A stretch of DNA of 64,000 bases from Gemmatimonas sp. (GTDB lineage: Bacteria > Gemmatimonadota > Gemmatimonadetes > Gemmatimonadales > Gemmatimonadaceae): contig JAABRO010000022.1 of NCBI GenBank assembly GCA_011390885.1, positions 62,001 through 126,000 on the forward strand, written 5' to 3'. Made by a program: the position numbers and the translations under genes. Within the stretch, counting starts at the first letter, position 1. Every line of letters starts with the position of its first letter. The notes beneath the pieces were generated by a model, which did no database searches, was not told where the DNA came from, and saw only the letters and a list, made by a program, of their open reading frames with translations. Positions 34,103 to 42,732 of the stretch are shown here, piece by piece.

Positions 34103-35972
34103 GCGTGAGGCGTGTGGACGGATCGGCCGGCAGCACGGGCGGTGCGTCGGCCGGTGCGAGCGTGAAGTGCAGGGCGTCGGTCGGACAGCGATGCACGCAC
34201 AACCCGCACCGGATGCACGTGTCGTCGTCGAAGAGCAGGGCGAGTGCGTGGCCACCGATGGTGCCCTCGGCGCCCGCCTCGGCGGGCACGAGGGCGAGCG
34301 AGGTCTGCGGGCAGACGTCCACGCACAGCGCGCACGCAATGCAGCGTACCGGCGCGAACTGCAGCTGCTCGTCGCAGCGCAGGCAGCGCGCGCCTTCGGC
34401 ACGTCCCGCCGCAAGGTCGAGTCCGTGCTCCACCTCGGCCAGCGCATCGCGCTGCGCCGGCTGCAGCACGGGCAGCGAGGTGCGCTGCAGGTCGTCGTAG
34501 CGGCTCCAGAAGCGCGTCGTGGCCGACAGCGGCGGCGCGGTGTGCACGGCGGGCGCGCGAATGGCGCGGCGCCCCTGCACCTCACCACCCAGCGATTCCA
34601 CGATGCCGCGCGCCGCGCGCTGTCCCGCCGCGATCGCATCGATGAGATCGCGCGGTCCGCTGGCCACGTCACCAGCCGCCCAGACACGCGGGTCGGTGGA
34701 CTGCAGCGCGCCATCGACCACGATGCCGCCCCAGGGCGTGCGCGACACCGACGGCAGATCGGTGAGGAAGTCCGTGGCCGACTGCTGCCCGATCGCGAGC
34801 ACCACGGTGCTCGCCGGAACGGTCGTCGTGCGTGCGAGGTCGAGCTGGGGGTTGAAGCGTCCGTTCGCGTCGAACAGCGACTGCACTGGCGCCACCTCCA
34901 CACCGGTCACGCGCTCCTCGCCGAGGATGCGCACCACACCCATGCCATCGCGCAGCGTCACGCCTTCGAGCGTGGCCTCATGCAACTCTTCGGTGGGCAC
35001 CGGCAGCGCCGCGCGCTGCTCCGGCGCCACGAGCGTCACCACGCGAGCGGTCGACGCGCCACCAGCGCGGCTCGCACCAGCGCGACTCGCGCTCCGCGCC
35101 GCATCGAGCGCCGTCTGGCCGTCGTACGCGCTCGTGGACTGCGTGCGCCACGCACTGCGCGCGGCGTCGAACGCCACGCTGCCGCCGCCGATCACCACGA
35201 CATCACCTGCGTCCAGCACGCTCTGGGTGTCAGGCGCGCCTTCGACCCGCGCGTTCTCCGCGCGCAGGAAGTCCACGGCGCGCGTCACACCAGGCAGCGC
35301 GACGCCGGGCACCTGCATGCTGCGCCCCTGCTGACACCCCACGGTCACCAGCACGGCCGCGTGCCGTTCGAGCAGCTGGGCGAACGTGACGTCGCGGCCG
35401 ATCGCGCAGCCGAGCGTGAGCTCCACGCCGAGCGCGAGCACGGCGTCGATCTCGGCGTCGAGCACGGCGCGAGGCAGGCGAAAGGCGGGAATGCCGAAGC
35501 GCATCATGCCGCCGGGCGCATCCATGGCCTCGTACACATGCACTGCGTGCCCGGCGAGGCGCAGGTCGTGCGCCGCGGCGAGTCCGGCCGGCCCCGCCCC
35601 AATGATGCCGACCGACGCCCGCGTCACCGGTGGCACGGTGCCCGCGGCCCGCTGCCAGCGCGACGCGCTCCCCTGCTCCGCCCCGTGCACGTCGCAGAGC
35701 ACCCGCTTGAGCGCGCGAATCGAGACGGCCGAGTCGATCACCCCGCGGCGACACGCCTTTTCGCAGGGTGCCGAGCAGACGCGGCCGCACACCGAGGGAA
35801 ACGGGTTGTGCTGCCGCGCGACATCGTACGCGTCCGCCACGCGCCCCTCGGCGAGCAGCGCCACATAGGCCGCCGCATCGGTGCCGACCGGACACGCCCC
35901 GCGACAGGGCGCCGGTGTGCCCGAGACCGGCGCGCCGAAATCGTCGAGCGGCTGCGACGCGAACGCGTTCAT
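34095..35972 (-). CDS. FAD/NAD(P) oxidoreductase with iron-sulfur domains (GltD/NfnB-like)
   Basis: A 625-residue flavoprotein related to the glutamate synthase small subunit. An N-terminal cysteine domain (Cys23, 27, 62, 66, 70, 74) can bind two 4Fe-4S clusters. FAD motif VGIIGAGPAGLAAAHDL (121-137) and NAD(P) motif VVVIGGGSVAFDAARSA (258-274) follow; AAGDVASGPRDLIDAIAAGQRAARGI, in blocks, closes the flavin domain. The C-terminus adds a CxxC (530, 533) and a 2x(4Fe-4S) ferredoxin: CIACALCVDVCP (544-555) and CIRCGLCVHRCP (586-597). An insertion at 276-307 is peculiar to this copy. Its stop overlaps the cytochrome b start, implying it feeds electrons from NAD(P)H or ferredoxin to the quinone/bc complex. 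Confidence 0.9.
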   Translation of the reverse strand: MNAFASQPLDDFGAPVSGTPAPCRGACPVGTDAAAYVALLAEGRVADAYDVARQHNPFPSVCGRVCSAPCEKACRRGVIDSAVSIRALKRVLCDVHGAEQGSASRWQRAAGTVPPVTRASVGIIGAGPAGLAAAHDLRLAGHAVHVYEAMDAPGGMMRFGIPAFRLPRAVLDAEIDAVLALGVELTLGCAIGRDVTFAQLLERHAAVLVTVGCQQGRSMQVPGVALPGVTRAVDFLRAENARVEGAPDTQSVLDAGDVVVIGGGSVAFDAARSAWRTQSTSAYDGQTALDAARSASRAGASRAGGASTARVVTLVAPEQRAALPVPTEELHEATLEGVTLRDGMGVVRILGEERVTGVEVAPVQSLFDANGRFNPQLDLARTTTVPASTVVLAIGQQSATDFLTDLPSVSRTPWGGIVVDGALQSTDPRVWAAGDVASGPRDLIDAIAAGQRAARGIVESLGGEVQGRRAIRAPAVHTAPPLSATTRFWSRYDDLQRTSLPVLQPAQRDALAEVEHGLDLAAGRAEGARCLRCDEQLQFAPVRCIACALCVDVCPQTSLALVPAEAGAEGTIGGHALALLFDDDTCIRCGLCVHRCPTDALHFTLAPADAPPVLPADPSTRLTHA

Positions 35973-36196
35973 CGCCGCGCCGGCGCCGACGTGCGCCACC
36001 CCACATACGCACTCGCCGCCAGTGCCGCCACGACCCACCCCGTGGCCAGCCACACGCGCACGTCGCGCCCCGGCACGGTGAGCCGGCTCAGGATCCAGTG
36101 CGGCACATAGAAGAACAGCAGCACGAGCACCAGCATCGCACCAAGGGCGATCGCCGTGCTCCGCACCACCGAATCGGTTCCCGGGCCGTCAGACAT
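35969..36196 (-). CDS. Small two-helix membrane protein heading the bc operon
   Basis: A 75-residue protein with two membrane helices (TAIALGAMLVLVLLFFYVPHW and LATGWVVAALAASAYVGW, approximately) and a short charged loop. I do not recognise a family. Its TGA overlaps the ATG of the FAD/iron-sulfur gene (ATGA, 4 bases), so it is the first gene of the five-gene bc operon. By position it could be a small assembly or anchoring subunit that brings the soluble flavoprotein to the membrane; this is inference only. ATG 36196 is taken because an upstream extension adds no conserved-looking sequence. Confidence 0.72.
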   Translation of the reverse strand: MSDGPGTDSVVRSTAIALGAMLVLVLLFFYVPHWILSRLTVPGRDVRVWLATGWVVAALAASAYVGWRTSAPARR

Positions 36197-36393
36197 CAGC
36201 GATCCCACCCCGTGCGGACATGGACGTGAACAGCGCCCGCAAGGTCGCCCGCCCCGGGAGTCCGTCGGCAGGGGCAACTACCCCATGCCGCGTCAGGGAT
36301 TCACCGACAGCCGCAAGCGGACTCGACCGGGTGGCGCGCTCCGTCGCCCGACACCGCGCCGGCCGGCGCGACGCACCAGCGCTTCTCGCCGGC

Positions 36394-36424
36394 GCGACCC
36401 GCTTGCGCGACCCGCTTGCGCGAC
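36394..36424. repeat. 13-base short tandem repeat in the 36197-36433 gap
   Basis: The unit GCGACCCGCTTGC occurs twice in tandem with a third partial copy (36394-36424). The surrounding 237-base gap between the bc operon and the next minus-strand gene holds no convincing gene; no clear promoter was seen. Confidence 0.6.
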
Positions 36425-36433
36425 GCCTCCGCG

Positions 36434-36892
36434 CTACTCCCGGTCGCGCACCAGCTGTCGATGCATGACCGCCACCTCGGGCGAGTCCTGCAGCAGCTGC
36501 TGGAACTCCTGCTGGAAGCCCGACCCCTCGGCATCGGGGCGCAGCAGTCGCCGCGCCTCGGCCAGCAGCGCCGCGGCCTCCGGCGCCGTGATCGGCTCCT
36601 GCCCGCGGTCGAGCAGTCGCGAGTCGATCTCGGAGACGAGCTTCATCATGGGACGCAGCCAGGTGAACCACGGGTCGTGCAGCGCGAGCTGCAGGAACGC
36701 GCCGTTCCCGTTGATGCGCCCGAACAGCTTCTCGTACCGCACGCGCTCGGCATGCAGCAGCACGCGATGGAGCGACAGCAGGTCGCCGCGCACGGCGTCG
36801 AGCCGCGGCAGGATCTCGGCGAGCTCGGCCGCGTCGTCGCGCGGCGGCTCGTTGGAGGATGCGCTCGGCGTGGGGTCTGGCGTATCGGGCAT
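36434..36892 (-). CDS. Cytoplasmic helical protein of unknown function
   Basis: A 152-residue soluble protein. The first 30 residues are proline/serine-rich; the rest is strongly helical with a clear central motif LHAERVRYEKLFGRINGNGAFLQLALHDPWFTWLRPM (conserved-looking, in blocks) and a C-terminal GFQQEFQQLLQDSPEVAVMHRQL. I do not recognise the family, though the pattern of WFTWL plus a regular helical bundle looks like a real protein and codon use fits its neighbours. ATG 36892 gives a natural start. It lies 16 bases after the PH-domain gene stop, probably in the same unit. Confidence 0.65.
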   Translation of the reverse strand: MPDTPDPTPSASSNEPPRDDAAELAEILPRLDAVRGDLLSLHRVLLHAERVRYEKLFGRINGNGAFLQLALHDPWFTWLRPMMKLVSEIDSRLLDRGQEPITAPEAAALLAEARRLLRPDAEGSGFQQEFQQLLQDSPEVAVMHRQLVRDRE

Positions 36893-36908
36893 GGACGCAG
36901 GGTTCCGG

Positions 36909-37421
36909 TCAGCGTGAACGGGTAGGCAGCGCGTGCGCCGGTTCGACCTGACGCGTCCGCTGCTCGTGCGCCTTGCGAAGCACACGCAGGAGGTCGTCGG
37001 GCTCACCACTGCCGATGCGGACGACGCGTCCACTGCGCGTGTGCAACTCGACGGCGTCCCGCCCCGACACGTTGTACAGCCAGCCGGTGGGAAGCAAGCG
37101 AATGCCGTATCCGGACCACCACGGGTTGCGCACGCGCTCCATGCGCTCGATGTCGTCGAGGGCCAGACGCCAGCGAGGCCAGCCGGGGCCGAAGCTCCAC
37201 GCGATGTCCCGGTGCGTGACACGCACGCGGAGCGAGGTGAAGATCAGGAGCACGGGCCCCATCACCGCGGCGAGCAGTCCCAGCACGGCGGGCGGCGGTG
37301 GCGTGCCGTCCTCGACGAGCGACAGCGCGACGCTGACCACGACCACGCCGAGCAGCACGACCAGCATCGTCCACCCCACCTGCCGACGCTCGTAGATGGG
37401 CGTGTCGGGAATCCGGTTCAT
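36909..37421 (-). CDS. Membrane protein with bacterial PH-like domain
   Basis: A 170-residue protein with two N-terminal membrane helices (MLVVLLGVVVVSVALSL and VLGLLAAVMGPVLLIFTSL) followed by a beta-rich domain: LRVRVTHRDIAWSFGPGWPRWRLALDDIERMERV and an LLPTGWLYNVSGRDAVELHTRSGRVVRIG segment, in blocks, resembling the PH-like domains of YdbS/YdbT proteins. A good AAGGGAGG ribosome site precedes the ATG at 37421, which also overlaps the upstream gene stop by 4 bases. Function unknown; membrane-surface role inferred. Confidence 0.7.
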   Translation of the reverse strand: MNRIPDTPIYERRQVGWTMLVVLLGVVVVSVALSLVEDGTPPPPAVLGLLAAVMGPVLLIFTSLRVRVTHRDIAWSFGPGWPRWRLALDDIERMERVRNPWWSGYGIRLLPTGWLYNVSGRDAVELHTRSGRVVRIGSGEPDDLLRVLRKAHEQRTRQVEPAHALPTRSR

Positions 37422-38131
37422 GGCGATGTGCCTCCCTTCGTGGTCCCGCCCGGCATGAGATCGAACTCCTTGGCCACGTTGCCGAACCACCCGCCGCCCA
37501 CCGTGGTCGCCGCACGCCAGGCCACGGTGCCCGCCTTTCCCTGACCGGGCTGCAGCTGGCCGAGAACCACGGCGCCGACCACCGCACCAGTGACCCGAGG
37601 CCACGCGAACCGGCGCTGCCCGTGTACGTCGAAATCGGTGAGCACGCCGAGCGTGGCGTGGCCGAGTCGCGCCCATCGCCCCTCGCAGGCACACGGCACG
37701 TAGGCCGGATCGCGTCCGAGCGCGGCGGCCATGGCGTGTCGCGACAGCTCGATGCTCACCAGTTGCGCCGAGCGCGTGGCCACGCGGCGACCATAGCTCT
37801 CGATGGTGCGCGGCCAGGGCGTCGGCGAGCCGGCCACCTGGTCGTACCCCGACGACCAGACAACGCGCCCGAGTGCCACCCAGCCCACGATGTCGCCCAC
37901 CATCTCGCGGGGCCGGTCGATCTCATCGGCGCGTCGGCTCCCAGGGTACGGGGGCTTCACCACGGGTACCAACCGGGACACGGGTGCCACCGGTTGCCCG
38001 CTCAGGGGGAGTGCGGGCCAGGCGAGCGCGACGACCAGCGCTGCCAGCGCTCCGCGCACCGACTGGCGCGACCGCGACCGACACGAAGGGAAGCGACGAG
38101 GGGACGGCGGGGCGCCGAGGGTGTGGGACAT
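37418..38131 (-). CDS. Exported protein of unknown function
   Basis: A 237-residue protein with a basic N-terminus and signal peptide (ALAALVVALAWPALPLSGQ). The mature part contains a YPGSRRADEIDRPREMVGDIVGWVALGRVVW stretch, a cysteine pair in PCACEGRW and glycine-rich hydrophobic segments near the C-terminus (TGAVVGAVVLGQL, TVGGGWFGNVAKEFD) that could be a glycine-zipper-like region. Not recognised. The ATG 38131 is taken over an upstream one because it leaves a standard signal peptide. Its stop overlaps the next gene start (ATGA), so the two are coupled. Confidence 0.65.
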   Translation of the reverse strand: MSHTLGAPPSPRRFPSCRSRSRQSVRGALAALVVALAWPALPLSGQPVAPVSRLVPVVKPPYPGSRRADEIDRPREMVGDIVGWVALGRVVWSSGYDQVAGSPTPWPRTIESYGRRVATRSAQLVSIELSRHAMAAALGRDPAYVPCACEGRWARLGHATLGVLTDFDVHGQRRFAWPRVTGAVVGAVVLGQLQPGQGKAGTVAWRAATTVGGGWFGNVAKEFDLMPGGTTKGGTSP

Positions 38132-38212
38132 TCGCGAATGCTCGCGACTGCGACTGCGCCACGCCAGCCGTGCGTGCCCCCGCCGCACGGGCTACGTGCG
38201 ACATGCTACGTG

Positions 38213-38407
38213 CTACGCGCGCGCCATCCGACGGAAGAACCAGATGAGCGCCAGCACGACCAACGCCGGCACCAGCAACGCCATGAACGCCTTCACGGCG
38301 AACACGGTGATCAGGCCGATCGCGATGAGCGCGACCACCGGCACGCCCAGGATGGCCATGCCGAGGAAGGGGCGAAGGGCGATGAGACGGAGCAGCGAAG
38401 CGATCAC
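38213..38407 (-). CDS. Very small two-helix membrane protein
   Basis: A 64-residue protein that begins at a GTG (38407) with GAGG eight bases upstream. Two membrane helices are visible (LGMAILGVPVVALIAIGLITVFAVKAF and ALLVPALVVLALIWFF, approximately), closing with RRMARA. Membrane-protein composition and the ribosome site support a real gene, though no family is recognised. It stands alone between the exported unknown gene and the divergent S9 peptidase. A longer antisense reading frame through the peptidase gene shares this frame and is not real. Confidence 0.6.
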   Translation of the reverse strand: MIASLLRLIALRPFLGMAILGVPVVALIAIGLITVFAVKAFMALLVPALVVLALIWFFRRMARA

Positions 38408-38557
38408 GACAGCACCTCGGGTGGGAGATGCGTACACTACGAAAGGACCCGCGTCCGGTTTCCATCTGGTCGGCTGCAGTTGCGGCGTTCCGTTCCGCCC
38501 CCGAACATCAGCCGATCCGCGCGGCCCCCTCCCGTTCCCTCCCTCCTCGTCGCCCCC

Positions 38558-41260
38558 ATGCGAGACCTCGCGTTCCCGCCCGTCCGCCTCGTCCGTTCCA
38601 CCCTGCTCGCGCTGGCCACGCTTGGCGTGACGGCCGCTGGCGCCGGTGCGCAGCCCGTCGCCCCCAGCGCGAACGGCGGCACCTCGGCCCTCGATGACGC
38701 CATCGCCGCCGAGCGCTACATCGCGCCGCCCGAGGCGGTCGCCCGCCTCGTCACCGCCCCGCGCGACCAGAACTTCACCTTCGGCACGCCGAACCCGGGC
38801 AGCCGCCAGTGGTTCACGCGCACGCTGAGCGACGGATTGCCGTCGCTCGCCGCCATGGCCAAGCCCTACCACAACCTCGGTGGCTTCCAGGTCGATCGTG
38901 CCGGCAATCGGGCCCGGTCGCTCACCACGCGCTCCAGCGCCGGCCTCGAGCTGCGCAACGCGACGACCGGTCAGGTGGTCCGCGTGGCCGTGCCCGCGGG
39001 CGCGCGCGTCGGTCCCACGGCCTGGTCGCCCGACGGCTCGACGCTGGCGTTCATGGCGCTCTTCGACGACGCCACCCACATCTATCTGGCCGATCCGGCC
39101 ACGGGGCGCGCCCGCGCGCTCACGCGCACCCCCCTGCTCGCCACGCACGTGACGAGCTTCGAGTGGACCGCCGACAGCCGCCGCATCGCGGCCGTGCTGC
39201 TGCCGAACGGGCGCGGTGCCGAGCCGGCCGCGCCGCCAGTGGCCACCGAGCCGATCGTGCGCGTGAACGAGCAGAACAAGCTCAAGACGCGCACCTACGC
39301 GAGCCTGCTCACCACGCCGCACGACAAGGCACTGCTCACGCACTACTCGCGCGGGCAGCTGGCCCTCATCGACGTACGCTCTCGCGCGGTGCGCCCGATC
39401 GGCGCGCCGCAGCTCATTCGCACCCTGAGCGCCTCCCCCGACGGCTCGCACTTCCGCATCACCACCCTCGACGAGCCGTTCTCGTACGTGCTCCCGGTGG
39501 CCAGCTTCGGCCAGACCGAGTCGGTCGTGGACGGCACCGGTCGCGCGCTCGTGGAGCTCTCCAAGCGGCCGCTGCGTGAAGGGGAAGACCCCGACGCGCC
39601 CGCTCCCACGCTCACGCCGGCGCAGCGCGCCGCGGCCGCCGCGTCGGACACGGGCCGGCGCAACGTGCAGTGGCACCCCACCGATGCCGGCCTGCTCTTC
39701 ACGCAGATGGCGCCGCCCGCCGCGCGCGGTGCTGCCCGTCCCGACTCTGGCGCGACGCCGAACGCAGCCGCCAGCGCACGTCGCATGGACCGCCTCGTGC
39801 ACTGGCTGCCGCCGTTCGACAGCACGAGCCGCCGCACACTCTACGAAACGACCAACCGCATTGGCGCCGCGCGCTTCTCCGACGACGGCCGCATCCTCTT
39901 CGTGACCGAGTCGGGCACGGGCGGCAACACCGAGATCGCCGTGCTGCTCGACACGCCGTCCACGAAGTACACGCTGCTGTCGCCGCCGCGCCGCACCCGG
40001 GACAGCAGCGCCACCGACAGCGCTGCGCGCCCCGCAGCGACCGGCCGCGGCGCCGGCGGTGCCGCGAGCGCGCCGACCCTCGTCACCAAGCCTGGCCGCC
40101 GCGGCGCGCCCAGCGTGCTCGTGTCGTCCGACGGACAGCACGTGTTCCTGCAGGGGTCCACCCCCGACACGGCGAGCGACCGCTCGGCGCGCGTCTGGAT
40201 CGACAAGGTCGCGATCCGCACGGGCGAGCGCACGCGGTTGTACGAGAGCAGCGGCGACGTCACCGAGAGCATCACCGCCGTGCTCGACGACGACGCCACG
40301 CGCCTCGTCGTGAACCGCGAGTCGCCCACCATGCCGGCGCAGTCGTTCCTGCTCACCGTCGCCACCCGCGACGCGAAGCAGCTCACGCAGAACACCGACC
40401 TCTTTCCGGCGCTCACGGGTGCGAAGCGGCGCACCGTCGTGGCGCGACGCGCCGACGGCTACGCATTCAACGTGCGCGTCACGCTGCCCGCCGACTACGT
40501 GGACGGCACCCGACTGCCCGCGATGTTCTGGTTCTATCCGCGGGAGTACCAGAATCAGGAGGCCTACGATCGCTCCACGAACACCGGCGGCGGCGCGCGA
40601 CGCTTCGCCTCGTTCGGACCGCGCAGCATGGCCTTCCTCACCACGCAGGGCTACGCCGTGGTCGAGCCCGACGCGCCGATCTTCGCCAGCGACGGCATGC
40701 AGCCGAACGACAACTACGTGGCCGACCTCCGTAACAATCTCGCCGCCACGATCGACGCCCTCGACACGCTCGCCATCATCGATCGCCACCGCCTCGGCAT
40801 CGGCGGGCACAGCTACGGCGCGTTCAGCGCCGTGAACGCCATGGTGCACACGCCGTTCTTCAAGGCGGGTATCGCCGGCGATGGCGCGTACAATCGCACG
40901 CTCACGCCCAACGGGTTCCAGAGCGAACGGCGCGACTTCTGGCAGGGACGCGAGACGTACCTCGCGATGTCGCCGTTCCTCTATGCCGACAAGCTCAACG
41001 GCGCGCTGCTGCTGTACCACAGCACCGACGACCAGAACGTGGGCACGGCCCCGATCAACTCCGAGCGCCTCTTCCACGCGCTGCAGGGGCTCGGCAAGAA
41101 CGTCTCGCTGTACATGTATCCGTACGAGGACCACGGCCCGATCGCCCGGGAAACGGTGCTCGACCAATGGGCCCGCTGGGTCGCCTGGCTCGACAAGTAC
41201 GTGAAGGGCGCCGGCGACAAGAAGAAGGCCCCTGTCACCACCATGGAGGACGCCCCATGA
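38558..41260 (+). CDS. Exported S9 prolyl-oligopeptidase-family peptidase
   Basis: A 900-residue exported serine peptidase. Signal peptide to AGAGAQ; then a seven-bladed-propeller-type region (TAWSPDGSTLAFMALF, FEWTADSRRIAAVLLP, ARFSDDGRILFVTESG) and a C-terminal alpha/beta hydrolase. The nucleophile is in GIGGHSYGAFSA (Ser near residue 752), Asp in LLLYHSTDDQNV and His in YEDHGPIA. Two alanine/arginine-rich low-complexity insertions (around residues 355-410 and 490-520) enlarge it beyond the usual 700 residues. The ATG 38558 gives the signal. Its stop overlaps the YceI gene start by 4 bases. Confidence 0.92.
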   Translation: MRDLAFPPVRLVRSTLLALATLGVTAAGAGAQPVAPSANGGTSALDDAIAAERYIAPPEAVARLVTAPRDQNFTFGTPNPGSRQWFTRTLSDGLPSLAAMAKPYHNLGGFQVDRAGNRARSLTTRSSAGLELRNATTGQVVRVAVPAGARVGPTAWSPDGSTLAFMALFDDATHIYLADPATGRARALTRTPLLATHVTSFEWTADSRRIAAVLLPNGRGAEPAAPPVATEPIVRVNEQNKLKTRTYASLLTTPHDKALLTHYSRGQLALIDVRSRAVRPIGAPQLIRTLSASPDGSHFRITTLDEPFSYVLPVASFGQTESVVDGTGRALVELSKRPLREGEDPDAPAPTLTPAQRAAAAASDTGRRNVQWHPTDAGLLFTQMAPPAARGAARPDSGATPNAAASARRMDRLVHWLPPFDSTSRRTLYETTNRIGAARFSDDGRILFVTESGTGGNTEIAVLLDTPSTKYTLLSPPRRTRDSSATDSAARPAATGRGAGGAASAPTLVTKPGRRGAPSVLVSSDGQHVFLQGSTPDTASDRSARVWIDKVAIRTGERTRLYESSGDVTESITAVLDDDATRLVVNRESPTMPAQSFLLTVATRDAKQLTQNTDLFPALTGAKRRTVVARRADGYAFNVRVTLPADYVDGTRLPAMFWFYPREYQNQEAYDRSTNTGGGARRFASFGPRSMAFLTTQGYAVVEPDAPIFASDGMQPNDNYVADLRNNLAATIDALDTLAIIDRHRLGIGGHSYGAFSAVNAMVHTPFFKAGIAGDGAYNRTLTPNGFQSERRDFWQGRETYLAMSPFLYADKLNGALLLYHSTDDQNVGTAPINSERLFHALQGLGKNVSLYMYPYEDHGPIARETVLDQWARWVAWLDKYVKGAGDKKKAPVTTMEDAP

Positions 41261-41955
41261 CCGCTGCCCGCTTCCTGACCGCCGCCACCTCCGGCGCGCT
41301 CGTCGTTGGCCTGCTGAGTCTCTCGCCGTGGTCGCCGCGCGCGGCCACCGCCGCCGGCACGCACGAGACGTCGGCCCGGCTGGTGCCGGTTGCGGAACGC
41401 GCGCAGGAGGTCGCCGTGCGCTACGTGATCGAAGGCGCCGGCAACGCGGCGCGCTATCGGGTGCGCGAGCGACTGCTCGGCAAGGAACTCGACAATGACG
41501 CCGTCGGCGAGACGAGCGCGATCCGCGGCAGCATCGCGCTCGACCAGGCCGGCAAGGTGGTGCGCACCGGCTCGCTCTTCACCGTGGAGCTCGCGGGGCT
41601 CAAGAGCGACAAGTCGCGGCGCGACACCTACGTGCGCAACCGGCTGCTCGAGACCAAGACATACCCGTCCTCGCGACTCGCGATCACCGAGGTGCGCGGC
41701 CTCCCCTCGCCGCTGCCCACCGCCGGCCCCGTGCAGTTCCAGCTCGTGGGCGACCTCACGGTCAAGGGCGTGACGCGCCCCACCACGTGGACCGTGAACG
41801 CCACGGTGGCCGGCGACCGGCTCACCGGCAGCGCGGTGACCGCGTTCACCTTCGACCAGTTCCAGCTCACGCAGCCCAAGGTGAGCGTGGTGCTCAGCGT
41901 GGCCGACACGATCCGGCTCGAGTACGACTTCGCGATGAAGAAGCAGGCCAACTGA
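41257..41955 (+). CDS. Exported YceI-family protein
   Basis: A 232-residue periplasmic lipocalin-like protein that probably binds an isoprenoid or other amphiphile. Signal peptide to about RAATAAG; the YceI pattern is present in EVAVRYVIEGAGNAARYRVRERLLG, a GSLFTVELAGLKSDKSRRDTYVRNRLLETKTYPSSRLAI stretch (in blocks; the typical D...R...L....YP motif) and LTVKGVTRPTTWTVNATV. The ATG overlaps the S9 stop (ATGA). YceI proteins often accompany cytochrome or isoprenoid-quinone systems; its coupling to a peptidase here is unexplained. Convergent with the zinc-ribbon gene 10 bases away. Confidence 0.88.
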   Translation: MTAARFLTAATSGALVVGLLSLSPWSPRAATAAGTHETSARLVPVAERAQEVAVRYVIEGAGNAARYRVRERLLGKELDNDAVGETSAIRGSIALDQAGKVVRTGSLFTVELAGLKSDKSRRDTYVRNRLLETKTYPSSRLAITEVRGLPSPLPTAGPVQFQLVGDLTVKGVTRPTTWTVNATVAGDRLTGSAVTAFTFDQFQLTQPKVSVVLSVADTIRLEYDFAMKKQAN

Positions 41956-41965
41956 GCGAGCGCCG

Positions 41966-42730
41966 TCAGGAGCGCGTGAACAGCTCCCGCAGCAGCGTGA
42001 ACACACTGTCGGTGCGCGCCTCGCGCGCCGACAGCACACCGAAGCGATCGCCGCGCAACGCCTCCGGTTGCGTGCGCATGAGCCGCTCCCGCTCGAGCCG
42101 CCGGCGCTCGTCGGCCAGCGCGGTGGCCTCCCGAGCGCGCGCCGTGTCGAGCCCGCCACGTCGCACGAACTCGAGCAGCGCCGGCAGTTCGTGCACATCG
42201 AACCAGGTGCCGTGGTCACGGCACACGTCCACGATGATCCCCGAAATGCGCGCGTAGTTCACGCGGTTCATCAGGGAGCCGCACGTCGGGCACGGGCGAT
42301 AGCGCACGGTGACGTCACCCGTGCTCGTGGCGCGCGCTGCCTTCGTGGCCGCGAGTCCCGGCGCGAGCGCCAGCAGCATCGAGTCGTCGGCGTGGCTCGT
42401 GACCATGCGCTCGATCGTGTCGCGATTCACCCAGATGCCGTGGCAGGTGGCGCATTCGGCCAGGAACAGCGCGTTGCCTGCGCTGCCGGCGGGCACGGGC
42501 AGCACACGCTGCTGCAGCTCCCCGTCACCGCACGGGCAGCGCAGCGTCGTTTCTTCCGCGTCCGGCGTGACCACGCCGGTGCCGCACCACGGACAGAAGG
42601 TCACGCCGGGCGCGAGGCGGCAGTGGCACGCGGGACACGCGCGCCGCCCCAGCGTGGTGCGGCAGTACGCGCACACCACGAGCGACGGATCGCCGGCGGG
42701 CGCGCCGCAGCCGGGGCAGCGAATGTGCAC
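41966..42730 (-). CDS. Multi-zinc-ribbon (zf-TFIIB-type) protein
   Basis: A 254-residue cytoplasmic protein with many CxxC pairs: CPGCGA, CAYC, CPACHC, CPWCG near the N-terminus, then two TFIIB-like zinc ribbons, the second being RYRPCPTCGSLMNRVNYARISGIIVDVCRDHGTWFDVHELPALL (in blocks), the family signature. The C-terminus is charged and helical (ADERRRLERERLM). The function of this family is unknown. It ends the NfeD-flotillin-helical protein operon, two bases after the preceding gene, so it may act with the membrane-microdomain proteins. Confidence 0.82.
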   Translation of the reverse strand: MHIRCPGCGAPAGDPSLVVCAYCRTTLGRRACPACHCRLAPGVTFCPWCGTGVVTPDAEETTLRCPCGDGELQQRVLPVPAGSAGNALFLAECATCHGIWVNRDTIERMVTSHADDSMLLALAPGLAATKAARATSTGDVTVRYRPCPTCGSLMNRVNYARISGIIVDVCRDHGTWFDVHELPALLEFVRRGGLDTARAREATALADERRRLERERLMRTQPEALRGDRFGVLSAREARTDSVFTLLRELFTRS

Positions 42731-42732
42731 GG

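Noticed and set aside
38213-41167. A 984-residue minus-strand open frame covering the S9 peptidase gene
   Set aside because: Only the last 64 codons, beyond the peptidase, look like a protein; the rest is antisense to a well-supported gene.
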